64,000 nucleotides of DNA from Afipia birgiae 34632. Its GTDB lineage: Bacteria; Pseudomonadota; Alphaproteobacteria; Rhizobiales; Xanthobacteraceae. The DNA lies in NCBI RefSeq assembly GCF_000308295.2, contig NZ_HG326652.1, positions 97,769-161,768 on the forward strand, given 5' to 3'. This document shows positions 10,212 to 19,672 of this stretch, piece after piece (the stretch's first letter is position 1; each line of letters opens with the position of its first letter). The translations under genes and the position numbers were made by a program. The notes below the pieces were generated by a model. That model ran no database searches. It was not told where the DNA came from and saw only the letters and a list, made by a program, of their open reading frames with translations.

Positions 10212-10225
10212 TTGATCCAGATCAT
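10212..10225. promoter_or_regulatory. Putative FixK/FNR box upstream of hemA
   Basis: The sequence TTGATCCAGATCAT matches the FNR/FixK consensus TTGAT-N4-ATCAA at 9 of 10 defined positions. It lies in the 187-base gap between hemA and the metallo-hydrolase gene, and a further GATCAA follows within 10 bases. Low-oxygen control of alphaproteobacterial hemA by FNR/FixK-type regulators is known; that this site is used is an inference. Confidence 0.55.
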
Positions 10226-10265
10226 CACGGGATCAATTCCACGCAATCAGGATGTTCGGGTCCAG

Positions 10266-11330
10266 TCAGGCGGTGGTGAAACGCAGAACCCCATCGGAGC
10301 CCAGATTGGACGTCAGCCGGCCTCCGGCCAGCATGTGATTGACGTGGGCAATCAGTTCGCCGGCGGCAAAGCCGGTCTGGTGGGCGTCGAGGGCGTGCTT
10401 GTGGAAGACAACCGGCACCAGTTCAGCGGAGGTCTTTGGCGATACGCGGCACGCATCGGCGATCAGCTGGCAGCGCTCTTCGTGATGATCGGCGAGCTGC
10501 TTGATGCGTGTCTTCACGCCGTAGAACGGCACGCCGTGACCGGGCAGCACAAGAACGTCGTCCGGCAGCAGGTTTGCAAGCTCAGCCAAAGAAGTGAGGT
10601 ATTCGCCGAGCGAATTGGCATCGGGCTCTACCGCCCACACGCTGACATTCGGCGAAATCTTGCTTAGCACCTGATCTGCCGACAGGAAGATGTTGTCGGC
10701 CTCGCAATAGAGCATCACCTGGTCCAGCGCGTGACCGCCGCCGGTGAGGACCTTAAATTTTCGCGAACCGATCGTGATCTCGTCGCCCTTCGACAAACGG
10801 TAATAGGAGGCGGGGAGGATCGAGACGCGCGTCAGGTAATCCTGGCCCTTGCCGAGCAGTGCTTCGGTGATCTCTTCGTCCATGCCGTGACGGCGGAAGA
10901 ACAGCCGCTGCACCAGTTTGCGTTCCGGCGAGCCGCGATGCTGATGATACGCGGCCTGCAGATATTCCACCTGCGACATGTGAAGCGGGCAGCCGAAGCG
11001 TTCGACAATCCAGCCCGCAAGTCCGACGTGGTCAGGATGCGCGTGCGTCACGATCAGCCGCGTGATCTTGAATCCCTTGAGCGGGCCTTCGAACAAGGCC
11101 GTCCATGCGGCGATGGTGGCGTCGTTGCCGATGCCGGTATCGACCATGGCCCAGCCGTCGCCGTCAGCGAGCAGGTAGATGTTCACATGGTTGAGGCGGA
11201 ACGGCAGAGTCATGCGCACCCAAATCAGGCCGGGCGCGACCTCGATCGCTTCGTCCGGTCTGGGCGGCGTCTCGATTGGGTAGCGCAGGCCGTCAGGGGC
11301 TGCGGGCAATGGGGCGGTCTTGGTGTGCAT
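10266..11330 (-). CDS. MBL-fold metallo-hydrolase
   Basis: A 354-residue protein of the metallo-beta-lactamase fold. It has the zinc-binding THAHPDH motif (about residue 95), a later GGGHALDQVMLYCE and GHGVPF, and an extended C-terminal helical region with a winged-helix look, as in the LACTB2/glyoxalase-like group. Substrate unknown; relatives are thioester or nuclease-type hydrolases. It stands alone between hemA and bioB on the same strand. Confidence 0.82.
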   Translation of the reverse strand: MHTKTAPLPAAPDGLRYPIETPPRPDEAIEVAPGLIWVRMTLPFRLNHVNIYLLADGDGWAMVDTGIGNDATIAAWTALFEGPLKGFKITRLIVTHAHPDHVGLAGWIVERFGCPLHMSQVEYLQAAYHQHRGSPERKLVQRLFFRRHGMDEEITEALLGKGQDYLTRVSILPASYYRLSKGDEITIGSRKFKVLTGGGHALDQVMLYCEADNIFLSADQVLSKISPNVSVWAVEPDANSLGEYLTSLAELANLLPDDVLVLPGHGVPFYGVKTRIKQLADHHEERCQLIADACRVSPKTSAELVPVVFHKHALDAHQTGFAAGELIAHVNHMLAGGRLTSNLGSDGVLRFTTA

Positions 11331-11423
11331 CGTCTCGCAATCGCAGTTTTCAGGTCCGGCTTAACGCGGCAAATCCCGCCGCGCTAGTGTCCGGCCAGCC
11401 GAAAAGGTGCGTTTTACGGACTG

Positions 11424-11460
11424 CGTCAGCATGGTTGCCATGCAGGCTTCCATGCTGACG
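11424..11460 (-). terminator. Stem-loop downstream of bioB
   Basis: An 11-bp perfect inverted repeat (CGTCAGCATGG / CCATGCTGACG) with a 15-base loop lies 17 bases past the bioB stop. There is no strong T-run, so it may be a terminator or an mRNA-stabilising hairpin. Confidence 0.4.
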
Positions 11461-11476
11461 GACGTTTGAAACAGCG

Positions 11477-12568
11477 TCAGGACGCTGCTGCGCCGCTGAC
11501 CGAGACAGTGGCGGCTGCCGGCTTTTCACCGGCATGAGTATGGCCGTCATGCTTCCCGTCGTCGAGCTTCGACTTGATGCCGAGGCGGTCCAGCAGGTTG
11601 GCGTCGCGTTCGGTCTGCGGATTTTTCGTGGTCAGCAGCACGTCGCCGATAAAGATCGAGTTCGCGCCGGCGACGAAGCACAGCGCCTGCAACTCATCGG
11701 TCATGTACTGGCGGCCCGCGGAAAGGCGAACCACGCTTCGCGGCATCATGATGCGCGCGACGGCGATCATCCGGACCAGCGCGATCGGGTCGGGCCGTTC
11801 GGCGGTGTCGTTGACGGGTACGCCCTTGACCTCGTTCCACATGTTGATCGGAACGCTTTCGGGATGTTCGGGAAGGTTGGCCAGCAGCGCCAGCATGCCG
11901 AGACGATCATCGACCTGCTCGCCCATGCCGATGATGCCGCCGCAGCAGACCTTCAATCCGGCTTCGCGTGCATGCGCCAGCGTGTCGATGCGGTCCTGCA
12001 TCGTGCGCGTGGTGATGATTTTGTCGTAGAACTCCGGCGAGGAGTCGACATTGTGGTTGTAGAAGTCGAGGCCGGCATCGTGCAGCCGCTTCGCCTGCTT
12101 GTCGGTCAGCATGCCGAGCGTGACGCAGGTTTCCATGCCGAGATCCTTCACGGCGCTGACCATGTCGCAAACCTTGTCGAGATCCCTGTCCTTCGGATTG
12201 CGCCAGGCAGCCGCCATGCAGAAGCGTTCGGCGCCGGCTTCCTTGGCGCGCTTTGCGGTGGCCACGACGTCGTCGTGATCCATCAATTTGGTGGCCTTGA
12301 GGCCCGTGTCGTACTTGGCGCTCTGCGAGCAGTAGCCGCAATCCTCGGGGCAGCCGCCGGTCTTGATGCTGAGCAGGCTCGCGGTTTCGACGTGATTGGG
12401 ATCGAAGTTGCGGCGGTGAATGCTCTGCGCCTGGAAGATCAGATCCGCGAAGGGGAGATCGTAGAGTGTCTGCGCTTCTGCGCGGGTCCAGTCGTTGCGC
12501 GGTTCGATCAGCGCATCGCGGCCGACCGACATCCCGCCATTCACATCCGAACCCGGCACTATGCTCAT
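11477..12568 (-). CDS. bioB: Biotin synthase
   Basis: A 363-residue radical-SAM enzyme that inserts sulfur into dethiobiotin to make biotin. The CxxxCxxC cluster motif is visible as [13 protein letters not shown]. The domains run in the usual order: [36 protein letters not shown], and a terminal [15 protein letters not shown]. An AAGGGGA ribosome site lies 7 bases before the ATG. The last ~30 residues, rich in His/Ala, form the usual variable tail. No other bio genes are adjacent. Confidence 0.97.
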   Translation of the reverse strand: MSIVPGSDVNGGMSVGRDALIEPRNDWTRAEAQTLYDLPFADLIFQAQSIHRRNFDPNHVETASLLSIKTGGCPEDCGYCSQSAKYDTGLKATKLMDHDDVVATAKRAKEAGAERFCMAAAWRNPKDRDLDKVCDMVSAVKDLGMETCVTLGMLTDKQAKRLHDAGLDFYNHNVDSSPEFYDKIITTRTMQDRIDTLAHAREAGLKVCCGGIIGMGEQVDDRLGMLALLANLPEHPESVPINMWNEVKGVPVNDTAERPDPIALVRMIAVARIMMPRSVVRLSAGRQYMTDELQALCFVAGANSIFIGDVLLTTKNPQTERDANLLDRLGIKSKLDDGKHDGHTHAGEKPAAATVSVSGAAAS

Positions 12569-12898
12569 GCGCTGTCCCCTTGCATGTAAAAGACGTCGCC
12601 CTGCAGACGCCGCTATCTCAATGAATCGGGCAGAAGGCGATGTCTTGACGGCACGCGCGATTTCCCCGGATCGAGACTAGCAAGGATCATGGGGCCCCTG
12701 AAGAGTCAATCTGATGCGTGGTTCGGTGCGCGGACTCAGGAGCCAAAAGAACCGTGGAATCATGCCGTTCCATGGAACGTTGATCCCGTATTTTCGCTCT
12801 GGCGCGCGCAATTAACGAATTGGGGTTCGGAGCACCCGGCGCCGAACCCCAAAACAGAAGGCTGCCATGCCACGCGGCATAGCAACTAGACACAATTG
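12569..12898. other. Intergenic region with a hairpin at 12822-12850
   Basis: A 330-base gap between bioB and the chemoreceptor gene. It holds a perfect 9-bp inverted repeat, GGGGTTCGG / CCGAACCCC, around an 11-base loop. This could terminate the receptor transcript, but the T-run is weak on both strands. Short open frames here lack coding features. Confidence 0.45.
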
Positions 12899-15040
12899 CT
12901 ACGCGGCGCGGATATTCAGCAAGAAGGCATCGACCTCCGCGCGAAGCGTATCGGCCTCGCGGCGAAGTTCGTTCGATGCGTTCAGCACATCGCCCGCAGC
13001 GTTTCCGGCCTCGCTCGAGGCACGGCTCACGCCGACAATGTTGCTCGACACTTCTGAGGTGCCGCTGGCGGCATGCTGGATGTTGCGGGCAATCTCGCGC
13101 GTCGCAGCGCCTTGCTCTTCGACTGCAGCCGCGATGGCGGTGGTTACTTCACTGATCTCACCGATGGTGGCGCCGATACTGCGGATTGCGCCGACCGCCG
13201 ACGTGGTGACGGTCTGCATGTTGGCAATCTGCGTGCGGATTTCGTCCGTCGCCTTTGCCGTCTGCTCGGCGAGGCTTTTGACTTCCGACGCGACGACGGC
13301 GAAGCCACGGCCGGCTTCGCCGGCACGCGCGGCCTCGATGGTGGCGTTGAGCGCGAGCAGGTTGGTCTGCGACGCGATTTCCTGAATCAGATCGACCACA
13401 CTGCTGATGCGGTCTGCATTGTCGGCAAGGCCCTGCATCGTGGCGTCGGTTTTGCCAGCTTCGCTCACCGCGTTGGCGGCGATCTTGGTCGAATTCGTGA
13501 CCTGGCGGCTGATTTCCTGAATCGACGAGGTCAATTCCTCGGTGCCGGCCGAAACCGTCTGCACGTTGACCGAGGTTTCCTCGGCGGCGGACGCGACGGT
13601 GCTCACCAGCGCGCTTGAATGCTCTGCGGATGTCGACATGCTTTCCGCGGTCGATTGCATGACGTTGGCCGAGGTCATCAGGCCGTCGAGTGCGACCCGC
13701 ACCTTGTCCTCGAAATGCACGATCTGGGTTTCGATGCGCGACGCGCGCTCGGACTTGGCGATACGATCCTGGTCCTGCTCGCTGCTCAGCGCGCGCGCGC
13801 GGATCATGCTCTCGCGGAATACCTCGAGCGAGCCGGCCATGACGGCGATTTCGTCCTGCTGGCGGCTGCGTTTCACTTCCGCATTGAGGTCACCCTCTGA
13901 CAGCCGCCGCATCACGTCCTGCAGGTTGCGGATCCGGCCCAGGATGTTGCGGCCGACATAGAGCCAGACGAACAGCGCGGATCCGATCAGCGTGAGCGCG
14001 CCGAGTGCGAGCATCGTCATCGTTCCCAGCGTAATCGTGCTGCGCGCCTTGGTCGCTGCGGTGTCCGTCGCTACCTGCACGTCATCGACCAGCCGCTTGA
14101 TGCTCATCTCGAGGCCGCGGTTGAGCTTGCCGGTCTCTTCCAGGATGAGCCGGCCGTAATCGGCCGAATCCAGCTCCTTCTGGCGGAGCTTGAAGACGCC
14201 GGTCTTCTTGTCGCCGAACGCCATCATTTTCGCGACGGCTTCCTTCATCTTGTCGCCGACACGGCCGAGCGCCTTGAGGGAGATATCGATGCTGTCCTGC
14301 GTCACCGAGAATGCATATTCCTGATCGCTGAGCGTCTCGGCGTTGGCGGCACTGGCAGCGGCGCTGATGTTGCTTGCTGCAAAGTTGACGTCTGCCAGCA
14401 GGCTGGCCAGCATATCGACGCCCTGCATGGCTTTCAGGGCGTCGCGGCCATCGATGGTCGCATTTGTCAGCGCGGTGTTGACGACGGCTTTCGCCTCGTC
14501 AGTGCCGGCATTGATCATATTGACGACGGCGGAGTGGGCGTTGCGGGCGGCTTCGAACTGCTTGGCATGTTGCCCGGCGAGATCGAGCCGTTCCTTTGCC
14601 GCCGACTGCAGGCTGGTGATGGTGTCGTCGATCATTCTGACGTTTTCTTCCAGCGCCGTCACGACGGTCGGGTCGGCTTTGAGATTCTTGATCTCCTTCA
14701 GCTTCTCCATGGCGGCGCTCTGAGCGTCCTTCAGATCCTTGACCCGCGTTTGAAGTACGCCTTCATCGTCCGATGCGAGCACAGCCGGTCCGCGCGAGGC
14801 GAGGCTCTGGCTCAGAGCGGATAGCTGCAAGCTCGCCGTCAGGCGGGGGATGTCGCGGTTGCTGAGTTCGGTCATCATGCCGCCGAGCTGGCCAAGCAGC
14901 AGACTTGCTCCCGCGCTGATCGCGATTGCCATGCCGGCGATGATTGCGAATGCCAGGAAGAGACTTCCCCGGACGCCGAGCTTCATGCTCGGTAATTTGA
15001 AACGAAACAAATTCTTTCCGACCTTGAACCGCAAAGCCAT
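12899..15040 (-). CDS. Methyl-accepting chemotaxis protein
   Basis: A 713-residue chemoreceptor. A first membrane helix (about 25-48) and a second (about 335-360) frame a helical periplasmic sensor. A HAMP linker ([20 protein letters not shown]) and the signalling hairpin with [19 protein letters not shown] and [20 protein letters not shown] follow; these are the contact sites for CheA/CheW. There is no C-terminal NWETF-type CheR tether. The start has a GGGGGGAT ribosome site. The ligand cannot be inferred. Confidence 0.93.
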   Translation of the reverse strand: MALRFKVGKNLFRFKLPSMKLGVRGSLFLAFAIIAGMAIAISAGASLLLGQLGGMMTELSNRDIPRLTASLQLSALSQSLASRGPAVLASDDEGVLQTRVKDLKDAQSAAMEKLKEIKNLKADPTVVTALEENVRMIDDTITSLQSAAKERLDLAGQHAKQFEAARNAHSAVVNMINAGTDEAKAVVNTALTNATIDGRDALKAMQGVDMLASLLADVNFAASNISAAASAANAETLSDQEYAFSVTQDSIDISLKALGRVGDKMKEAVAKMMAFGDKKTGVFKLRQKELDSADYGRLILEETGKLNRGLEMSIKRLVDDVQVATDTAATKARSTITLGTMTMLALGALTLIGSALFVWLYVGRNILGRIRNLQDVMRRLSEGDLNAEVKRSRQQDEIAVMAGSLEVFRESMIRARALSSEQDQDRIAKSERASRIETQIVHFEDKVRVALDGLMTSANVMQSTAESMSTSAEHSSALVSTVASAAEETSVNVQTVSAGTEELTSSIQEISRQVTNSTKIAANAVSEAGKTDATMQGLADNADRISSVVDLIQEIASQTNLLALNATIEAARAGEAGRGFAVVASEVKSLAEQTAKATDEIRTQIANMQTVTTSAVGAIRSIGATIGEISEVTTAIAAAVEEQGAATREIARNIQHAASGTSEVSSNIVGVSRASSEAGNAAGDVLNASNELRREADTLRAEVDAFLLNIRAA

Positions 15041-15239
15041 GATTCCAAATCCCCCCGGATTCCGTAATTTTACGTGAGGCGCAGTATCGGGACGCCTGGT
15101 TAAAATTTTCGCGAAAATTCAGGGATTTTGGCGAAATTCTGGCGTCATTCGGATGATCTTTGATCGGCCGCACTTAGTTATTGAAATTAATTAGTTTTTT
15201 TGTGCTGGCGAAACCAAAGACGCGTCGCGGTCCTATTGC

Positions 15240-15487
15240 GGCTCTCGGACAAAGGTAGGCCGGTGTTGGCAGGCAAGGTCGAACGATTGGCATCGCCATA
15301 GTCAGAGGGGCGCAGTCAGAGCGCCAACGCCTGGCCAGCCCGAGCAGGAAGTGCGCATCGCGCGACAGGCGATCCAGCTTGGCAATGACAGTTTGGCACC
15401 ATAGACGCGGCAAGCCTGTAACGCCCTGGCCAGCTCGGGCCGATCACTGCGCTTGCCGCTCTCCACCTCGGTGAATTCGGCGACCCG
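15240..15487 (-). pseudogene. Serine recombinase (resolvase/invertase) fragment, frameshifted
   Basis: Minus-strand translation gives FTEVESGKRSDRPELARAL, then after a frame change VIAKLDRLSRDAHFLLGL, then in a third frame GDANRSTLPANTG. Together these follow the order of the central catalytic-domain region of serine recombinases (the segment containing the conserved AKLDRLSRD). The N-terminal serine and the DNA-binding end are missing. At its upstream side it is joined directly to an integrase fragment. Confidence 0.7.
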
Positions 15488-15605
15488 CGATCTGTTCTCG
15501 ACCTCTGCGGCGACCTCGGGACATCGAGCCTTGGCCTTTGTCCGATCCGCCGTCTTGAGCAAATCATGATCTCGGTGCGATGCCAATTCCGGGACGCTGC
15601 GCCTG
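15488..15605 (-). pseudogene. Tyrosine integrase fragment (second copy of the N-terminal segment)
   Basis: The translated pieces RNWHRTEIMI and, one frame over, LLKTADRTKAKARCPEVAAE match residues about 40-75 of the intact integrase at 22829-24430 (RNWYRTHISISLKTANRAEA and following). The fragment restarts the integrase sequence after the first copy has already run past residue ~200, so it must derive from a different gene copy. Confidence 0.6.
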
Positions 15606-15609
15606 CGGC

Positions 15610-16185
15610 AGCTTTAACCCCTCCGCTAGGGGCAGTTGTTTCTTGCCGAGGAAAGCGGCCTGCGTCTGGGTCCGGTCGATAGTCGCCCTGTGCCTCTTTG
15701 AGACGCTGCCGCGCGGCCTGCACCACCGCTTTGTCGGTTTCTTCGATGATCTCTAAGCGACACTCCGGTGTGGTCTTGATCCCCTCACGAACCAACAGCG
15801 TATCGACATACGGCCCGACCCACTGATCCAATTTCCCCTTTGCGCGGGCTTCTTCACTGAGCCGGATATGATGCTCCCATACCGATGCGGGGCCGGGGTT
15901 ATCCGGGTGGATGCCAACGATGTCCTGATAGGCGACACCGGCTAGTCGCATGATCTCTTTATGAGAGAGCGCGACCGGCGCAGCCGCTAGGAGTGCCCAT
16001 CCTCGTTCGATGGCCTCTGCCATCTCGCGGTGGAGTCGTCCGGCTTTGCTTTTGTCCTTTGTGCCCAGCGAACGCTTTATCTCAGCGCGACCGACCAAGC
16101 TCCGCAGCTGTTTGGGAACACGCTTCCGGAAAAGGTAGACGCCGGTTGTGGGATGTTTGACGGGACGGCACATTGCAAGGACCAT
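15610..16185 (-). pseudogene. Truncated tyrosine integrase (DUF6538-type N-terminus)
   Basis: About 190 N-terminal residues of a phage-type integrase remain. From MCRPVKHPTTGVYLFRKRVP through SLGTKDKSKAGRLHREMAEA to AQGDYRPDPD it parallels the intact island integrase; the last piece aligns with DGDYTPDTYV there. The catalytic domain is gone, replaced by other recombinase debris. Its ATG is 75 bases from the 30-bp att repeat; the intact integrase has the same spacing (77 bases) to its own att copy, which suggests this one once sat next to the tRNA. Confidence 0.75.
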
Positions 16186-16260
16186 GTGGACCACCTGTGT
16201 GGACCACTGAAGCGACGACAACATGCCGTCTACCAAGGTTTCCTGCGATTTCAAGAGGTT

Positions 16261-16290
16261 GGCTGGTGCTGCCAGACAGGATTGAACTGT
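16261..16290. repeat. att direct repeat, distal copy (tRNA-Thr 3' end)
   Basis: Thirty bases identical to 24508-24537, which contain the 3' end and T-arm of the tRNA-Thr gene. It marks the far boundary of the genomic island. Confidence 0.9.
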
Positions 16291-16520
16291 GGGCAGTGCG
16301 GCCGTCCTCTTTGAAGCGATTGAGCTTTTTCGCGTTGCCGTACGCTGTCGTGTATCAGTGCTGGAAGCAGGTGTCACCGGCCTCGGGCAATGCCTTTGGA
16401 GAACTCCTCGAAAAGGGTATGTGCTGTTGAACTGTTCCGCCAAAGGCGATCTTGTACTCGCGGAGTGGGGCGGCGGCGGATCGGCTCGATGGAAAGTATG
16501 AGATATGGTGGGGTGCGACG

Positions 16521-17003
16521 ATGATGATCGAATTGCCCGGTGCGGCTTCTAGCTTCGACGACCTGCCGCCGGGCAGCTTCTTCATGTTTCAGCGAACGAA
16601 GCCTGAGTTCGGCCTTTGCGTTTCAGTCGACCATATCAAGAGCGCGATCATCTTCAGCTACTCGGAACGGCACCATTCTCCCCTGTGGCTCGCGGCGGGC
16701 GGGCTGCCGAATGACGTTCTGATCAGCCTCCCGCAGGCGGTCGTTCGGTCAAATCTGTCCAGTGTGTCCGCCTTTGACGGGAACTCGGATGTCGGGGGCA
16801 TCATCAGCGCCGATGGGGAAGTCTACATTCGAGCGAAGGAGAGCATCACGAACTCCTTCACGTTCAATATGAGAACCGGCGAAAAGGCACGGCTGAGACA
16901 CGATGCTGCGGCGGTTACCTTTTCGGAATGGCGAGTAGGCTTGTTGATTGGCGACCATTTCGATCCGATCTTTGAATTCCAATCCCTCAAATCCCGACCA
17001 TAG
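16521..17003 (+). CDS. Hypothetical protein (160 aa)
   Basis: Soluble-looking protein with no membrane segment and no family I recognise. The start MMIELPGAASSFDDLPPG was chosen because the upstream extension runs back towards the att repeat and lacks protein character. It is the first cargo gene after the att site. A 56-codon gene follows with its ribosome site overlapping this stop, so the two are probably translated together. Function unknown. Confidence 0.55.
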   Translation: MMIELPGAASSFDDLPPGSFFMFQRTKPEFGLCVSVDHIKSAIIFSYSERHHSPLWLAAGGLPNDVLISLPQAVVRSNLSSVSAFDGNSDVGGIISADGEVYIRAKESITNSFTFNMRTGEKARLRHDAAAVTFSEWRVGLLIGDHFDPIFEFQSLKSRP

Positions 17004-17012
17004 GAGATCGAT

Positions 17013-17183
17013 GTGACAGACAAGCCGGTGCAACGTCCGACGACCACAAAAGACAATCACATGCCTGCAGTTGAAAAGAAGAACTTCGTGCCGCAGACGG
17101 GCCATGGAGTGCAAGGCAACCACACCCCGACTACGAGCGAGAGCAAGCCGAGCACTCCAGCACCCAGCCCGAAGAAAAAGTGA
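17013..17183 (+). CDS. Small Pro/Thr/Lys-rich protein (56 aa, GTG start)
   Basis: The frame opens with GTG (VTDKPVQRPTTTKDN) and is preceded by GGAG that overlaps the stop codon of the previous gene, 9 bases away. It is disordered in composition and ends PAPSPKKK. It is too short to assign; coupling to the upstream gene supports it being real. It stops one base before the convergent gene's stop. Confidence 0.5.
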   Translation: MTDKPVQRPTTTKDNHMPAVEKKNFVPQTGHGVQGNHTPTTSESKPSTPAPSPKKK

Positions 17184-17184
17184 A

Positions 17185-17808
17185 TCATCGTCGCTTTCGG
17201 CGATAGTCAACCATCGCGATCTGATCGGCTGGAATAAAGGTGATCTCGTCACCCCAAGCCTCATTGGTCAATTCGGTGCATGCTTCAAAGTCTTCGTCCT
17301 TTGGGCCTTTCACATGGGTGACGTACATAAGCACGTCGCCCTTGCCACCGAGGACGCACGGCCCGTTGGGATGGCCAGCAAAGACGTTGAGGTCTTCACA
17401 CTTGAGCCATGTTCCATCCTTCAGCTTTACCGATAGCTGGGTGGCGTAAGTCTTTGCCCGAAAGAGCGCGACCCATGCGCTCGGGATGTCATCGGAAAGG
17501 CTGACGTTTGAATGTCTCAGGGCTCGCTCAAGGGTTCGTCTTCCAAGGAGGCTCCAGAACGCCCCGAATACAATCGACGAGCCGAATGAAAGTACCGAGG
17601 CGGTGAGGAGCCCGGAGCCGAATTGCCTTCGACAGATGGCGTAAACGAAAGCGGAGAAGAAGCCGAACACGAGCGTCGAAAACGTAACGTCTACAGGCTT
17701 GTGGTGATCGCGGACGCCTACATTCGCGACATAGTAAGCGGCGTACCCGCTGGCGAGCGTAAGCAGCGTCGCCCACGGTAAGTTCACCAGCTTCGTTAGA
17801 TCTTCCAT
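17185..17808 (-). CDS. Membrane protein, possibly DUF6338-like (207 aa)
   Basis: Three hydrophobic segments in the first ~95 residues (around 15-30, 45-60, 68-88) are followed by a soluble C-terminal domain with VALFRAKTYATQLSVKLKDGTW, GHPNGPCVLGG and ITFIPADQIAMVDY. This arrangement resembles the DUF6338 family of membrane-anchored proteins found on islands and phages; I cannot confirm the assignment. Function unknown. Confidence 0.55.
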   Translation of the reverse strand: MEDLTKLVNLPWATLLTLASGYAAYYVANVGVRDHHKPVDVTFSTLVFGFFSAFVYAICRRQFGSGLLTASVLSFGSSIVFGAFWSLLGRRTLERALRHSNVSLSDDIPSAWVALFRAKTYATQLSVKLKDGTWLKCEDLNVFAGHPNGPCVLGGKGDVLMYVTHVKGPKDEDFEACTELTNEAWGDEITFIPADQIAMVDYRRKRR

Positions 17809-17955
17809 AGCGTCCTACGTTGCCGCACTCGTTCTACTATCCCATTAGCCCTTGTCACGAAGCAGGTGCCGACCGTGCCATGGTAGACCTCCTTCGAGCG
17901 TCAAAGGCAAAAAAACACTGATCGCGCCGCATAGATCATCATGCCGCGTGGTCCT

Positions 17956-18594
17956 TTACGCTGCCCAACTCGCCAGCGTAGCCTCTGCTGCAGCCCGGTC
18001 ATCTCTGATCCGGTAGATGGTCTGGCGGCTTAGGCCGGTGGCTGCTGCGATCTCACCCACGCCGGTCGATAGGTCCAGCATGTTGCACACCGTCGCGAAC
18101 TGATCTCGCGTGAAGCTGGGCTTGCGACCTCGATACTTCGTCTCGCCGTCCTTAGCTTTGGCGTGGGCGATGCCACTCCGCTGGGCTTCCTTGATCGCTT
18201 CGGCATTGGCTTGCGCCGTCGCTGCGAGGAAGCCAATCAGCGCGTCTCGGACGGCCTGCTGCATTGGGTCCTTGGTTGCTCCGTCGAAGGTCAGGCCATT
18301 GATTACCGTGCGAACGACAACGCCGCGCCGCATGAACTCCTGAATGGTGTCCCGAACGTCGCTGTAGTTGCGACCCAATCGGTCAACCCAACGCACCAGC
18401 AGGGTGTCACCCTCGCGCAGAATGTCGAAGAGCCGCTTGCCGTTGGGGCGTTCAGCGAACAGCGTACTCACGCCGGACACGCCATGGTCCGCAACAACCC
18501 GGTCGATCTTGAAGCCCGCTGTTTCCGCCTGCGCCTGCTGGTGTTCGATGTTCTGGTCCGCAGTCGAGACCCGTGCGTAGAAGATGGTAGCCAA
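17956..18594 (-). CDS. Serine recombinase, resolvase/invertase (Tn3-resolvase size)
   Basis: A 212-residue recombinase. The catalytic domain starts FYARVSTADQN (nucleophile Ser about residue 10) and contains GVSGVSTLFAERPNGKRLFD and VRWVDRLGRNYSDV. It ends in a resolvase helix-turn-helix (LSTGVGEIAAATGLSRQTIYRI). The start is a TTG with AAGGAG 7 bases upstream; the earlier ATG would place the coding region over the promoter repeats. The insertion LTFDGATKDPMQQ with NAEAIKEAQRSGI is as in the Hin/TnpR group. It may resolve or invert DNA within the island and regulate its own promoter. Confidence 0.85.
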   Translation of the reverse strand: MATIFYARVSTADQNIEHQQAQAETAGFKIDRVVADHGVSGVSTLFAERPNGKRLFDILREGDTLLVRWVDRLGRNYSDVRDTIQEFMRRGVVVRTVINGLTFDGATKDPMQQAVRDALIGFLAATAQANAEAIKEAQRSGIAHAKAKDGETKYRGRKPSFTRDQFATVCNMLDLSTGVGEIAAATGLSRQTIYRIRDDRAAAEATLASWAA

Positions 18595-18606
18595 TGATCG
18601 CTCCTT

Positions 18607-18716
18607 GTCCGTAAGGGTGTTGACCGTTGATACTAATGTCCGTTGACAGAAGTCAACCCTTACGGACATGTTTCTTGGCGTATTCTCGCTGTACGCTTGC
18701 CTATACCCCTACGGAC
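18607..18716. promoter_or_regulatory. Promoter and repeat cluster of the resolvase gene (possible res/operator)
   Basis: The repeat CCCTTACGGAC appears inverted at 18607-18617 and direct at 18657-18667, with a near copy at 18706-18716. Inside lies a perfect palindrome GTTGAC-AGAA-GTCAAC (18642-18657). A minus-strand promoter TTGACT (18656-18651), 18-base spacer, TATCAA (18632-18627) runs through it towards the resolvase. Resolvases commonly bind such sites to recombine and to repress themselves. Confidence 0.65.
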
Positions 18717-18816
18717 ATACATTTGCCGGGGCGGTCTTGGGGGACAACTCGCTGACCACGATCAGAGGGTGCGGAGATGCTGGTAGTGTCGGCAGACGCG
18801 AACCCGGAGATCGAGC

Positions 18817-19530
18817 ATGGACAGGCCACCGCAGCTACCAGACTTCCCGGAACAAGCGCCGGGGAGGTTCGGTTACTCGGTTGCCAAGGTCAGTCTTGCT
18901 GCAATCCCTTTCGTGGGCGATGCGTTGCAGGAGATACTGGAACGTGCCATCGGCGAACCGCTGAAGAAGCGGCAAGAGGATTGGTTCAGGCAGATCGGCA
19001 AGGGCCTACAAGGTCTTGAGGAGCGCCTCGACGGCTTCGATCCGAGGTCACTTGGTGACAACCCCGAGTTCGTCGGCATCGTGTACGAGGCTACTGATCA
19101 GGCGATGCGAGCGCACGACGAGGAGCGACTTGAGGCTCTTCAGAACGTGGTCCTGAACACCGCTGCTGGCATCGCCATTGATGATGTCTTACGCGGCAGG
19201 TTCATGGACTACGTCGGCAGGTTCTCGACATCCCATGTGCGAGTTTTGAAGGCGATGGACAATCCGAAGGCTTCCCCCGTCATGGTGGCGCAAGCGAGTA
19301 GGATGATGATGGGATCGTTCTGGCCGGTTCTTCTGGTTGGCGTGCCCGAGTTTACCAATCGTGAAGACCTTCTCGAAGTCATCGTCGCTGAACTTGAAGC
19401 CGAGCGTCTTGTTGAGGGCTCCTCGAAGGTGATGATGTCGGGCAGTTCGATCTTGAACCAACATAGCACTCGGCTGGGAAGGACATTCTTGGAGTTCATC
19501 GGCACACCGGCATCGCTACAGAATGAGTGA
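18817..19530 (+). CDS. Hypothetical protein, possible accessory/defence gene (237 aa)
   Basis: The N-terminal part contains a short hydrophobic, glycine-containing stretch (SLAAIPFVGDALQEILERAI). A helical middle and a C-terminal segment with a winged-helix look (LVEGSSKVMMSGS ... STRLGRTFLEFIG) follow. It is divergent from the resolvase gene and shares the intergenic repeat cluster. I do not recognise the family. Lone two-domain proteins of this kind on islands are sometimes phage-defence genes, but nothing here shows that. Confidence 0.5.
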   Translation: MDRPPQLPDFPEQAPGRFGYSVAKVSLAAIPFVGDALQEILERAIGEPLKKRQEDWFRQIGKGLQGLEERLDGFDPRSLGDNPEFVGIVYEATDQAMRAHDEERLEALQNVVLNTAAGIAIDDVLRGRFMDYVGRFSTSHVRVLKAMDNPKASPVMVAQASRMMMGSFWPVLLVGVPEFTNREDLLEVIVAELEAERLVEGSSKVMMSGSSILNQHSTRLGRTFLEFIGTPASLQNE

Positions 19531-19672
19531 GAGCCGAGAGTACGACCCACGCGCGTTGGGTGTTTAGGTGAAGTGACGGGGCCATGGGGGAACTCGTGCC
19601 ACCATCCCCTTGGAAGTGGTACTTCAGATATTTTTGCCAACTATCGCGAACACGTTGTTGTTCAACTCACAA

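Noticed and set aside
12687-12893. Two overlapping short frames between bioB and the chemoreceptor gene
   Set aside because: They are translated from a GC-rich hairpin region on opposite strands, with no ribosome site and no protein-like composition.
15259-15285. A possible third att copy left of the broken integrases
   Set aside because: Only about 18 of 27 positions match the tRNA-Thr repeat, and the bases fit the resolvase fragment's reading equally well.
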